The translations under genes and the position numbers were made by a program. From Desulfovibrionaceae bacterium (GTDB lineage: Bacteria > Desulfobacterota > Desulfovibrionia > Desulfovibrionales > Desulfovibrionaceae), in the NCBI GenBank assembly GCA_016932995.1, contig JAFGBU010000024.1:1-63238 (forward strand): a stretch of DNA of 63,238 nt. Direction: 5' to 3'. The notes below the pieces were generated by a model that saw only the letters and a program-made list of their open reading frames with translations, was not told where the DNA came from and ran no database searches. Below, in pieces: positions 15,587-24,078 of this stretch (its first letter is position 1; each line of letters starts with the position of its first letter).

Positions 15587-16786
15587 ATGAGCGATTCATT
15601 CAACGCACTGAAGGCCAGGGAGGAGAAGCTCCTCTGCCGGACCTACGGCAGATACCCCCTGGCCGTGGCCAGGGCCGAGGGCTGCCGGCTCTTCGACCCC
15701 GAGGGCAGGGAGTACGTGGACCTGCTCGCGGGCATCGCCGTGGCCGGGCTGGGCCATTGCAGGCCCGAGCTGGCCGAGGTCATGGCCGAGCAGGCGCGCA
15801 GGCTGGTGCACGTGAGCAACCTCTTCTACCAGGCCGAGCAGCTCGACCTGGCCGAGAGGCTCTTGTCCACCTGTCACCTGGGCAAGGTCTTTTTCTGCAA
15901 CTCCGGGGCCGAGGCCAATGAATCGGCCATCAAGCTGGCCAGACGCTACATGCGCAAGGTCAAGGGCCGCGAGGCCTTCGAGATCGTGACCCTGGAGGGC
16001 TCGTTTCACGGCCGGACCCTGGCCACGCTGACGGCCACCGGCCAGACGGCCAAGATCAAGGACGGCTTCGGCCCCCTGCCCGAGGGCTTCGTGATCCTGC
16101 CCTTCGGCGACCTGGAGGCCATGGACCGGGCCGTGGGCGACAAGACCGCGGCGGTGATGGTCGAGATGATCCAGGGCGAAGGCGGGGTGCGCCCCCTGCC
16201 CCCGGGCTATGTCCAGGCCCTGGCCCAACTCTGCCGCGACAGGGACGTGCTCCTGGTGGCCGACGAGGTCCAGACCGGGCTGTGCCGGACCGGAAAGTTC
16301 TGGGCGCACCAGCACTTCGGGATCAAGCCGGACATCCTGACCTCGGCCAAGGGCCTGGCCAACGGCCTGCCCATGGGCGCCATGCTGGCCACGGACGAGG
16401 TCGCCAGGGGCTTCGAGCCCGGCAGCCACGCCACGACCTTCGGCGGCGGGGCCCTGGTCTCGGCGGTCGCCTCCAGGGTCATCGACATCCTGATCCGCGA
16501 AGACCTGGCCCGGCGGGCCGCCGAGATGGGCCGCTTCGCCATGGGCGAGGCGCGCAAGCTGGCCGAGAAGCATCCGGACAAGATATCCACGGTCCGGGGC
16601 ATGGGCCTGATGATCGGCATCGAGCTCAAGTTCCCCGGCGAGGAGGTCTGGAAGGCCCTGCTCTCGCGCGGCTTCGTGCTCAACCTGACCCACGAGCGCG
16701 TGCTCAGGCTGCTGCCGCCCCTGATCATCCCCAAGCAGGACATTTTGGCCTTCATGCGCGCCCTGGACGAGGTGCTCGGCGGCTAG
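15587..16786 (+). CDS. argD: Acetylornithine-type aminotransferase (class III, PLP)
   Basis: 399 aa. The class III aminotransferase fold is shown by FFCNSGAEANESAIKLARRY, GSFHGRTLATLTATGQ, the PLP-Asp segment LLVADEVQTGLCRTGKFWAH and the Schiff-base lysine in TSAKGLANGLPMGAMLA. TTFGGGALVSAVASRV follows. Size and motifs fit ArgD, which transaminates N-acetylglutamate semialdehyde in arginine synthesis and may also serve in lysine synthesis. Related omega-amino acid transaminases cannot be excluded. The ribosome site lies in a short duplicated AAGGATAAAA sequence. Confidence 0.88.
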   Translation: MSDSFNALKAREEKLLCRTYGRYPLAVARAEGCRLFDPEGREYVDLLAGIAVAGLGHCRPELAEVMAEQARRLVHVSNLFYQAEQLDLAERLLSTCHLGKVFFCNSGAEANESAIKLARRYMRKVKGREAFEIVTLEGSFHGRTLATLTATGQTAKIKDGFGPLPEGFVILPFGDLEAMDRAVGDKTAAVMVEMIQGEGGVRPLPPGYVQALAQLCRDRDVLLVADEVQTGLCRTGKFWAHQHFGIKPDILTSAKGLANGLPMGAMLATDEVARGFEPGSHATTFGGGALVSAVASRVIDILIREDLARRAAEMGRFAMGEARKLAEKHPDKISTVRGMGLMIGIELKFPGEEVWKALLSRGFVLNLTHERVLRLLPPLIIPKQDILAFMRALDEVLGG

Positions 16787-16798
16787 GACTGTCGGGGA

Positions 16799-16827
16799 TT
16801 GACCCCGGAGGCCGGCGTCCCTAATAT
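16799..16827 (+). promoter_or_regulatory. Sigma-70 promoter upstream of the small ORF and prmA
   Basis: TTGACC (16799-16804), 17 bases, TAATAT (16822-16827). It is a close match to consensus, placed 24 bases before the next ATG. Confidence 0.6.
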
Positions 16828-16851
16828 GGGTCAGAAACAAACGGAGGCCGC

Positions 16852-17055
16852 ATGGAACCCGTTTCCGCAGCCGGAACTCCACCGCCGGCCCAGGACCTGG
16901 CCGAGGCCGGGGAGGCCCGCGCAACCGAGCGGGCCGCGGCGCAGTCGCGCCAGGAGGCGCTGCGCGTCTCCGAGGAGGAGACGCGGGCCGCGGGCCTGAC
17001 CCTTTACCAGGCCATCTACACCGGAAAGGGCTCGATCATCGACACCCTGGTCTGA
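16852..17055 (+). CDS. Small protein of unknown function
   Basis: 67 aa with ATG preceded at the right distance by GGAGG, and a good sigma-70 promoter 24 bases upstream, so expression signals are strong for such a short frame. Residues 1-45 are Ala/Glu/Arg-rich and probably helical. The C-terminal 20 residues (LTLYQAIYTGKGSIIDTLV) look ordered. No family recognised. It is followed after 28 bases by prmA, probably in the same transcript. Confidence 0.55.
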   Translation: MEPVSAAGTPPPAQDLAEAGEARATERAAAQSRQEALRVSEEETRAAGLTLYQAIYTGKGSIIDTLV

Positions 17056-17083
17056 GCCGTTCCGCGCAAGACCCGAAGACACC

Positions 17084-17956
17084 ATGCCCTGTCTGCTGGA
17101 GATCAAGTTCACGGTCCCGGCCTCGGCCGAGGACGACTGCGCCGCCTTTCTCTGCGCCAAGGCGCCCCACGGCTGGCAGGAGGAGAGCGGCGAATCCGGG
17201 GTCAGCTACCGGCTCTTCCTGGAGAACCACCCCCTGGCCCAGGAGATCGCGGCCGAGATATCCGGGCGCTGGCCGGGCTGCGGCCTGTCCCTGGAACAGC
17301 CCACGGCCCGGGACTGGACCATGGCCTGGCGGGAGTTCTTCACCCCGGTGTCCTGCGGCGAGCGCTTCGATATCCTGCCGCCCTGGCTGGCCAAGGACCG
17401 CGACAACAAGCTGACGGCCATCGTCATCGAGCCCAAGATGGCCTTCGGCACCGGACACCACCCGAGCACCGCCCTGTGCCTGGACTGGCTGGCGGATTTC
17501 CACCGCGCCGGGCGCATCGCCCGGGGCCAGAGATTCCTGGACCTCGGGACCGGCTCCGGCATCCTGGGCATCGGCCTGTGCAAGCTCGGCCTCTCGGGCC
17601 TCGGCCTGGACATCGACCCCCAGGCCGTGGTCTGCGCCATGGAGAACGCGGCGCTCAACGGCGTGGCCCCGGACATGGCCTGCGCAGTGGGCAGCGTGGA
17701 CTGCCTGGGGCCGGGCCAGCGCTTTGCGGTCATCGTGGCCAACATCCTGTCCGAGCCCCTCAGGGCCATGGCCCGGGACATCGTCTCCCTCCTGGCTCCG
17801 GACGGCTGCCTGGTCATCTCCGGCATCCTGGCCGAGCAGGCCGATGGCGTGGCCGCGGCCTACACGGACCTCGGCCTTGACCGGCCAGGGCTGAAGCAGG
17901 ACGGGGAGTGGACCGCCCTGGCCTGGGCCGGGGCGCTTAAGGGGGAAAACCCTTGA
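17084..17956 (+). CDS. prmA: Ribosomal protein L11 methyltransferase-like protein
   Basis: 290 aa. An N-terminal substrate-binding domain is followed by EPKMAFGTGHHPSTALCL, the PrmA hallmark. The SAM-binding motif LDLGTGSGILGIGLCKLG and acidic LGLDIDPQAV come next, then VIVANILSEPL (NIL/NPPY-type motif). It methylates lysines and the N-terminus of L11 in E. coli. The stop overlaps the TTG start of the next gene, giving translational coupling. Confidence 0.92.
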   Translation: MPCLLEIKFTVPASAEDDCAAFLCAKAPHGWQEESGESGVSYRLFLENHPLAQEIAAEISGRWPGCGLSLEQPTARDWTMAWREFFTPVSCGERFDILPPWLAKDRDNKLTAIVIEPKMAFGTGHHPSTALCLDWLADFHRAGRIARGQRFLDLGTGSGILGIGLCKLGLSGLGLDIDPQAVVCAMENAALNGVAPDMACAVGSVDCLGPGQRFAVIVANILSEPLRAMARDIVSLLAPDGCLVISGILAEQADGVAAAYTDLGLDRPGLKQDGEWTALAWAGALKGENP

Positions 17957-18612
17957 GCCGCCGGGACCTGCTGCTCGAGATGTACCGGGCCATGCTCGAG
18001 GAACTCGGCCCGAGCAACTGGTGGCCCGGGGACACGGCCTTCGAGGTCGCGGTGGGCGCGATCCTGACCCAGAACACCAACTGGCAGAACGTGGAAAAGG
18101 CCATCGCCAACATGAAGTCGGCGCGCGTCCTGGACTTCGAGTCCCTGTCCGGGATCGAGAACACACGGCTCGAAGAGCTCATAAGGCCCGCTGGATACTA
18201 TCGGATCAAGGCCGCCAGGCTGCTGAACTTCCTGGACTTTCTGGGCCGCGAGGCCGAGGGGTCCATGACCCGGCTGGCAGGCCTGGGCCTGGAGCGGGTC
18301 CGGCCCAAGCTGCTCGCGGTCAAGGGCGTGGGCCCGGAGACCGCGGACTCCATCCTGCTCTACGCCCTGGGGCTGCCGACCTTTGTCGTGGACGCCTACA
18401 CCGCGCGGATGATGTCCAGGCACGGCCTGGCGCCCGAGGACGCGGCCTACGACGAGCTCAGGGACCTGTTCATGGACGCCCTGCCCGGGGACGTGGACCT
18501 GTACAACGAATACCACGCCCTGATCGTGCGCCTGGGCAAGAGATGGTGCGCCAAGCGGCAGGGCCTGTGCGCGACCTGCCCCCTGGGGCGATTCCTGGGC
18601 ATTGCCCCCTGA
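17953..18612 (+). CDS. HhH-GPD DNA glycosylase of the endonuclease III superfamily
   Basis: 219 aa from a TTG start overlapping prmA by 4 bases. VGAILTQNTNWQNVEKAI, the helix-hairpin-helix VKGVGPETADSILLYALG and the catalytic Asp segment FVVDAYTARMMSRHG are clear. Two departures from E. coli Nth are seen. The lysine of the G-R-K-T-A motif is replaced (GPETAD), so a monofunctional glycosylase rather than an AP lyase is likely. The Fe-S motif C-X6-C-X2-C lacks its fourth cysteine. This resembles the MagIII-like (3-methyladenine) branch more than Nth; the substrate is not certain. Confidence 0.85.
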   Translation: MSRRDLLLEMYRAMLEELGPSNWWPGDTAFEVAVGAILTQNTNWQNVEKAIANMKSARVLDFESLSGIENTRLEELIRPAGYYRIKAARLLNFLDFLGREAEGSMTRLAGLGLERVRPKLLAVKGVGPETADSILLYALGLPTFVVDAYTARMMSRHGLAPEDAAYDELRDLFMDALPGDVDLYNEYHALIVRLGKRWCAKRQGLCATCPLGRFLGIAP

Positions 18613-18630
18613 CAAAAAGACCCGCCTGGC

Positions 18631-19758
18631 ATGAAACGCTGTCCACTGCTCATCCTCCTGGCCTGCCTGAGCTGCGCCCTGTGGCCCTTTCCGGCCCACA
18701 GCGGCCCGGCCGAGATCGAGCGCGTCCTGCGCCTGGAGCAGGAGCAGGCCGAGCAGCGCGAGCAGGAGATACGCAGGCTGTCCAAGGAGCAGAACAAGCT
18801 CTCCCAAAGGCTGAGAAGCATCGACGAGAGGATACGCGTCAACAGCGCCAGGGTGGCCGATCAGCAGGCGGCCCTGGACAAGATCAGGGCCGATGAGGCC
18901 CGGACCAGGGAGCAATACTTCGGCCTGGAGCGGGAGAAAAAACGCACCGAGGGCGAGCTCATGGGCCTCATGGCCACGCTCTGGCCCGTGCACATGCAGA
19001 ACATTGAGCAGCGCTTCCGGGGCGTCGGGACCTGGGACGCGGCCGACCGGCGCTTCACCTGGCTGGCGGGCATCTACAAGGCCACCCGGGACAAGCTCGC
19101 CCAGGCCCGGGAGCAGGCCCGCAAGGTCGCCGAGAACCTGGAGGCGCAGCGCGAGCTGGAGCAGGAGGCAGGCAGGCGCCTGGCCGTGGTCAACAAGACC
19201 AAGGACGACCTTCTGCGGGACAAGCTCCTGTTCCGCTCCAGGCTGAGCGAGGTCAGGACGAAGAGAACCGACCTGGAGACCGAGCTCAGGGACATCCTGG
19301 AGGCCATCCAGGAGCTCAACTACCAGTTGAGCACCCAGAAGACCAAGCGCTTCGCCGGCCACAAGCGCAACCTGCCCTGGCCGGTGGCCGGAAAGGTGGT
19401 CGGCGACTTCGACCTGGAAGCCGACCCGCCCATGCGCGGCCTGGGGATGTCCGTGGCCGAGGCGGGCGAACCCGTGAAATGCGTGTTCTGGGGAAAGGTG
19501 GTCCACAACGACACCCTGAGGGGCTTCGGCCAGGTGATCATCGTCTATCACGGCTACGACTACTACAGCCTGTACGCCTTCTTGTCCGAATCCTTTGTCC
19601 AAAGCGGGCAGGAGGTCGAAAAGGACGAGACCATCGGCCGGGCCGGCTACTACCCCAGGGCCCAGGGCCCAGGCCTCTATTTTGAATTGCGTTTTCGCCA
19701 GAAACCAATTAACCCAATCTTCTGGCTGTCCGCTTTGCGGAAAGCGCAGGGTCAATAG
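18631..19758 (+). CDS. EnvC-like periplasmic protein with degenerate M23/LytM domain
   Basis: 375 aa. A signal peptide (MKRCPLLILLACLSCALWPF, cleavage after AHS) leads to a long Glu/Arg/Gln-rich coiled coil, residues about 25-235. The C-terminal domain has the LytM fold landmarks but not the zinc ligands: the usual H-x(3)-D site reads PPMRGLGMSVAEAG and the H-x-H site reads YSLYAFL. EnvC family members with this loss activate amidases rather than cut peptidoglycan, so a role as amidase activator in cell division is the best guess. It precedes ctpA, as often seen. Confidence 0.85.
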   Translation: MKRCPLLILLACLSCALWPFPAHSGPAEIERVLRLEQEQAEQREQEIRRLSKEQNKLSQRLRSIDERIRVNSARVADQQAALDKIRADEARTREQYFGLEREKKRTEGELMGLMATLWPVHMQNIEQRFRGVGTWDAADRRFTWLAGIYKATRDKLAQAREQARKVAENLEAQRELEQEAGRRLAVVNKTKDDLLRDKLLFRSRLSEVRTKRTDLETELRDILEAIQELNYQLSTQKTKRFAGHKRNLPWPVAGKVVGDFDLEADPPMRGLGMSVAEAGEPVKCVFWGKVVHNDTLRGFGQVIIVYHGYDYYSLYAFLSESFVQSGQEVEKDETIGRAGYYPRAQGPGLYFELRFRQKPINPIFWLSALRKAQGQ

Positions 19759-19787
19759 CCGGCAGGGACTGACCGGACGGAGGATAT

Positions 19788-21080
19788 ATGCGCGTTTTTC
19801 TTTGGCTCGCCACGGTGCTGCTGCTCTTCACCCTCATGGTCTCCCCCGGGCCCGGCCTGGCCGAGAAGGACTCCCACTTCGAGGCCCTCAGGCGCTTCAG
19901 CCAGGTCCTGGACATGGTCGAGACCCACTATGTGAAGGACATATCCAGACAGGAGCTCATCGAGGACTCCATAAAGGGCATGCTCGAGCAGCTCGACCCG
20001 CACTCCTCGTACCTCTCGGCCGACGACTTCAAGGAAATCCAGCTCAGCACCAAGGGCGAGTTCAGCGGCATCGGCATCGAGATCAGCCTGGACAACGGCC
20101 GGCTGGTCGTTGTCTCGCCCATCGAGGACACGCCCGCCTACAAGGCCGGCATAGAGGCCGGGGACATAATCTTCGAGATAGACGGCACATCCACCCAGGA
20201 CATCACCCTCATGGACGCGGTCAAGAAGATCCGCGGTCCCAACGGCACGCCGGTTGTCCTGTCCATCCTGCACAAGGACTCCCAAAAGCCCGAGGAAGTC
20301 ACCGTGGTCAGGGGCACCATCCCCATAGTCAGCGTCAAGTCCAGGGAGCTCGAGGACGGCTATCTGTACCTCAGGCTGACGCGGTTCAACGACAACACCA
20401 CGCCCAACATGCGCAAGGCCATCGACGACTACGCAAAGGACAAGAAGCTCAAGGGCATCGTCCTTGACCTGCGCAACAATCCGGGCGGCCTCCTGGAACA
20501 GGCCGTGTCCGTGAGCGACGTGTTTCTGCCCGGCGGCCTGGTCGTGTACATCCAGGGCAAGCACAAGGAACAGAGAAAGGACTTCCCGGCGCACAAGAAC
20601 ACCGACGACGTGACCGCGCCCATCGTCACCCTGATCAACTCCGGCTCGGCCTCGGCCTCGGAGATCGTGGCCGGCGCGCTCCAGGACCACAAGCGCTCGC
20701 TTCTGCTCGGGGAAAAGACCTTTGGAAAGGGCTCGGTCCAGACGGTCATACCCCTGTCCGACGGGGCGGGCATAAAGCTGACCACGGCCCTCTACTACAC
20801 GCCCAACGGACGCTCCATCCAGGCCGAGGGCATAGTCCCGGACCTGGCCATTCCCTATATGCCCCCGCCCTCCAAGGAGGACGCCGAGTTCCTGGACCTC
20901 AAGAAGCGCTACACCTACAGGGAAAAGGACCTGACCCGGCATCTGCACAACAACGTCAAGGGCGGCAAGGGCAAGCGGGAGATCGACGAGAAGACCAAGG
21001 ACATGCTCGAAAAGGACAACCAGCTCCGCCTGGCCCTCGAGCTCGTAAAACAGCTGCCCAACATCAAGAAGATTCAGTAG
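19788..21080 (+). CDS. ctpA: Carboxy-terminal processing protease (S41 family)
   Basis: 430 aa. An N-terminal signal/anchor (MRVFLWLATVLLLFTLMV) is followed by a helical segment. A PDZ domain lies at about 85-165 (FSGIGIEISLDNGRLVVVSP). The S41 catalytic core has LKGIVLDLRNNPGGLLEQAV, the nucleophile in LINSGSASASEIVAGALQ and the lysine in LLLGEKTFGKGSVQT. It cleaves periplasmic substrates at their C-termini. A GGAGG precedes the ATG. The gene follows the EnvC-like gene by 29 bases, a conserved pairing. Confidence 0.94.
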   Translation: MRVFLWLATVLLLFTLMVSPGPGLAEKDSHFEALRRFSQVLDMVETHYVKDISRQELIEDSIKGMLEQLDPHSSYLSADDFKEIQLSTKGEFSGIGIEISLDNGRLVVVSPIEDTPAYKAGIEAGDIIFEIDGTSTQDITLMDAVKKIRGPNGTPVVLSILHKDSQKPEEVTVVRGTIPIVSVKSRELEDGYLYLRLTRFNDNTTPNMRKAIDDYAKDKKLKGIVLDLRNNPGGLLEQAVSVSDVFLPGGLVVYIQGKHKEQRKDFPAHKNTDDVTAPIVTLINSGSASASEIVAGALQDHKRSLLLGEKTFGKGSVQTVIPLSDGAGIKLTTALYYTPNGRSIQAEGIVPDLAIPYMPPPSKEDAEFLDLKKRYTYREKDLTRHLHNNVKGGKGKREIDEKTKDMLEKDNQLRLALELVKQLPNIKKIQ

Positions 21081-21109
21081 GCTTGATGGGCCGCGGCTGA
21101 CCTCAGCCA

Positions 21110-22327
21110 ATGGACGAACACCCCTCAGAGGACAAACAAGGGCAGCCGCCCGAATCCCCGGGCAAACGGCTCCTCGGGCTCGTGTACAAGCCGGCGCCGC
21201 TGGTGGGTGTTTTCCTGGTCTGCTTCGCCGCCCTCCTGTTTCTGATCGCCGACCTGCTCTCGACCCCGGCCGGACCACAAGGCCCGGAAAAAAACGGCCC
21301 CGGCCAGATCCTCTACGAGGAGGGACCGGGCCAGGAGCTCGACGACAAGGTCAGGCAGACCGACTTCGCGCTCATCAAGGCCCTCAAGGCCGCGGGCGTG
21401 GACGCCGAGGACCTCGGGCTCGTGGACGTCCAGGTCAGACGCCGCCAGGGCAAGACCTACCACTTCCAGACCATCGAGGTCCCGGCCAAGGGGCGGGCCC
21501 AGGAGATACTGAACGCCCTGTCCGAGGCCGTGGCCGAGCACGTGCCGGGCGCCCTGCTCGTGCCCGAGACACAGACCACGGCCTGCCTGAGCATAGACGG
21601 CGTGCCCACGCACCGGATAGTCCTGGACGGCGGGATCAAGGCCCGGACAGCGCCCGCCGGGCCCGGGCCCGTGCTGGCCGTGGTCATCGACGACCTGGGC
21701 GAGGACGCGGAGTTCGGACGCTGTCTGGCGGCCCTCGAGGTCCCGGTCAGCTTCTCCATCTGGCCCTGCGCAAGCCAGTCAGAAAAGGTCGCGGACATCG
21801 CGGCTGCGGCCGGCCGGGAGATACTGGTGCACCTGCCCATGCAGCCCAAGGGCTACCCCCAGGTCAAGCCCGGTCCGGGCGCGGTGTTCGTGGACATGGA
21901 CGCCCGGGAGATCGGACGCGTCGTGGACCAGGACCTGTCCAGGATCAAGGGCGCGGTCGGCGCCAACAACCACATGGGCTCCCTGTTCACCGAAAACCGG
22001 CCGGCCATGCGCGCGGCCCTGTCCGCGGTCAACTCCCGGGGGCTCTTTTTCCTGGACAGCCTGACCACCCAGAGGAGCGTGGCCGGGAGCGTGGCCAGGT
22101 CCCTGGGCATGCGCTTCTTCCGGCGCGACGTGTTCCTGGACAACGTCAGGGACGTGCAGGCCATCCTGTACCAGCTGCGCAAGGCCGAACGCCTGGCCAA
22201 AAAGACCGGCTCGGCCATAGCCATCGGCCACCCCCACCCCGAGACCCTCGCGGCCCTGCGCATCTGGACCGGACGCAGGGACAGGGATGTCTCCGTGGCC
22301 CCGGTCTCCTCGCTGGACAAAAAATAG
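21110..22327 (+). CDS. Divergent polysaccharide deacetylase family protein (YibQ-like)
   Basis: 405 aa. A cytoplasmic N-terminus of about 35 residues is followed by one membrane helix (LVGVFLVCFAALLFLIADLL) and a periplasmic domain. The C-terminal half has the family motifs VLAVVIDDLGEDAEFGRCLA, VSFSIWPCASQSEKVA, VGANNHMGSLFTEN and GSAIAIGHPHPETLAAL. These form a deacetylase-like (beta/alpha) barrel with conserved Asp/His. The substrate is unknown. It commonly follows envC and ctpA, as here, so a cell-envelope role is likely. Nothing terminator-like is seen before the fliM promoter. Confidence 0.88.
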   Translation: MDEHPSEDKQGQPPESPGKRLLGLVYKPAPLVGVFLVCFAALLFLIADLLSTPAGPQGPEKNGPGQILYEEGPGQELDDKVRQTDFALIKALKAAGVDAEDLGLVDVQVRRRQGKTYHFQTIEVPAKGRAQEILNALSEAVAEHVPGALLVPETQTTACLSIDGVPTHRIVLDGGIKARTAPAGPGPVLAVVIDDLGEDAEFGRCLAALEVPVSFSIWPCASQSEKVADIAAAAGREILVHLPMQPKGYPQVKPGPGAVFVDMDAREIGRVVDQDLSRIKGAVGANNHMGSLFTENRPAMRAALSAVNSRGLFFLDSLTTQRSVAGSVARSLGMRFFRRDVFLDNVRDVQAILYQLRKAERLAKKTGSAIAIGHPHPETLAALRIWTGRRDRDVSVAPVSSLDKK

Positions 22328-22403
22328 CCCCCAAGTGTTGCCAAAGTCCGATCGACAGAGGTAATAAATATTAAGGGGGCAAGGCGGCCGGAAAATGCTT
22401 CCC

Positions 22404-22417
22404 GGCCCGATTCTTGC
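22404..22417 (+). promoter_or_regulatory. Sigma-54-type -24/-12 promoter of fliM
   Basis: CGGCCCGATTCTTGCT contains GG (22404-22405) and GC (22416-22417) exactly 10 bases apart, with TTGC at the -12 as in TGGCAC-N5-TTGC. Flagellar genes are often sigma-54 dependent, and rpoN itself lies in this window. A small hairpin (ACGCCCC/GGGGCGT, 22454-22469) follows in the leader. Confidence 0.6.
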
Positions 22418-22483
22418 TAAACCAGCCCTGAACACAGCGTAAATACGATAAAAACGCCCCTCGGGGCGTCAAGGACCAGGCGC

Positions 22484-23461
22484 ATGAGCAAGATCCTCGA
22501 ACAAGACGAAGTTGATGCGTTGTTGCGCGGGCTCTCCGGAGGCGACGTCGAGACAGAGACCGAGCTTCCAGAGGACGACACCGGGGTCGTGGCCTTTGAC
22601 CTGGCCAACCAGGACCGCATCATCCGCGGCCGGATGCCGGTCCTGGAGATCGTCAACGACCGCTTCGCCAGGCTGTACACCAACGCCCTGGCCAACACCA
22701 TGCGCAAGCGGGTGGACATCAACCCGATATCCATCGACATGTCCAAGTTCGGGGACTTCATGCGCTCCCTGCCCGTGCCCACGAGCATCTCGATCTTCAA
22801 GCTGGACCCCTTGCGCGGCAACGCCATCCTGGTCGTGGACTCGCGCCTGGTCTTCGCCCTGGTGGAAAACTTCTTCGGCGGCGCGGGCTCCCAGCCCAAG
22901 GTCGAGGGCCGCGACTTCACGCCCATCGAGCAGGCCATTGTCGAACGGGTGGTCAAGATCGCCCTGGCGAACATGGAGGAGTCCTGGAAGCCGGTGCACG
23001 AGGTGCACATCGAGCTGATCCGCACCGAGGTAAACCCGCAGTTCGCGGCCATCGTGCCGCCCTCGGACGTGGTCATCGTGGTCACCTTCGAGGTCGAGCT
23101 GGAGAACGCCATCGGCTCCCTGGTCTGCTGCCTGCCCTACGCCACCATGGAGCCCATCCGCTCGAAGCTGCACGCCTCGTTCCAGTCCGAGCGCCTGGAG
23201 GTGGACCACGCCTGGATCAACCGCTTCAAGGAGCGGCTCATGGAGACCCCGGTGGAGATGGTCGTGCGCCTGGGCCGGACCAAGATCACCGGCCGCCAGC
23301 TCCTGGACCTGCACCTGGGCGACGTGCTCCTGCTGGACACCGACGAGGACGAGCTCCTGGAGGCCGAGATCGAGGGCATCAAGAAGTTCCACTGCTCTCC
23401 GGGCAGGATCAAGGGCAACAAGGCCGTGCAGGTGGTCAAGGAAGAGCAGATCCGCTTCTGA
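22484..23461 (+). CDS. fliM: Flagellar motor switch protein FliM
   Basis: 325 aa. MSKILEQDEVDALLRGLSGG is the N-terminal CheY-P-binding peptide. The middle CheC-like domain includes the PTSISIFKLDPLRGNAILVVDS region and FFGGAG. The C-terminal SpoA/C-ring domain follows, with LGRTKITGRQLLDLHLGDVL. It forms the rotor switch complex with FliG and FliN in the cytoplasm. No other flagellar gene lies nearby, so it is transcribed alone from its own sigma-54-type promoter and ends at a terminator. Confidence 0.95.
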   Translation: MSKILEQDEVDALLRGLSGGDVETETELPEDDTGVVAFDLANQDRIIRGRMPVLEIVNDRFARLYTNALANTMRKRVDINPISIDMSKFGDFMRSLPVPTSISIFKLDPLRGNAILVVDSRLVFALVENFFGGAGSQPKVEGRDFTPIEQAIVERVVKIALANMEESWKPVHEVHIELIRTEVNPQFAAIVPPSDVVIVVTFEVELENAIGSLVCCLPYATMEPIRSKLHASFQSERLEVDHAWINRFKERLMETPVEMVVRLGRTKITGRQLLDLHLGDVLLLDTDEDELLEAEIEGIKKFHCSPGRIKGNKAVQVVKEEQIRF

Positions 23462-23480
23462 CAGGCCAAGTGAAAGACGA

Positions 23481-23512
23481 AAAAAGGCCGGCCCTTTGGG
23501 GTCGGCCTTTTT
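23481..23512 (+). terminator. Intrinsic terminator after fliM
   Basis: AAAAAGGCCG (23481-23490), 12-base loop, CGGCCTTTTT (23503-23512). A 10-bp stem ends in a T-run. Confidence 0.9.
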
Positions 23513-23658
23513 CAACCGCAAACAAGCCCGGGCCCGAGATTGCCTAACAGCCCCATCCAAGATAAAACACGCCCTGTCGCCCAGGGCCGGGCCCCACGGG
23601 CCGATGACTGGCGAAAAGCCGCCTTTGGGTATAACGAAACAAGAACGGAGGCCCGAAC

Positions 23659-24078
23659 ATGACTGAGCTGACCTTTTCGATCATCAAACCCGACGCTGTC
23701 GAGCGGGGGCTCGTGGGCGACATCCTCAAGATGATCGCCGACAGCGGCCTGAAGATAAAGGCCATGAAGATGCTCCGGCTGACCAAGGCCCAGGCCGAGG
23801 GCTTCTACGCCGTGCACAAAGAGCGGCCCTTTTTCGGTGAGCTCGTAAAATACATGGTCTCCGGTCCGGTGGTGGTCTCGGTCCTTGAGGCGGACAACGC
23901 CGTCGAGCGCTATCGCGGCCTGATGGGCGCCACGGACCCGGCCAAGGCCGCGGAAGGCACCATCCGCAAGCGCTTCGGCCTGAACATCCAGAACAACGCC
24001 TGCCACGGCTCGGACGGCCCGGCCACGGCCGCGACCGAGGTGGCCTATTTCTTCAACCAGTTGGAAATGGTGGGATAA
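23659..24078 (+). CDS. ndk: Nucleoside diphosphate kinase
   Basis: 139 aa. [20 protein letters not shown] is the standard N-terminus. The phosphorylated histidine is in [13 protein letters not shown], near residue 116. It exchanges the gamma phosphate between NTPs and NDPs. GGAGG lies before the ATG, and a TATAAC about 22 bases upstream may be its -10, although the -35 is weak. The final A of its stop is the first base of proC. Confidence 0.97.
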   Translation: MTELTFSIIKPDAVERGLVGDILKMIADSGLKIKAMKMLRLTKAQAEGFYAVHKERPFFGELVKYMVSGPVVVSVLEADNAVERYRGLMGATDPAKAAEGTIRKRFGLNIQNNACHGSDGPATAATEVAYFFNQLEMVG

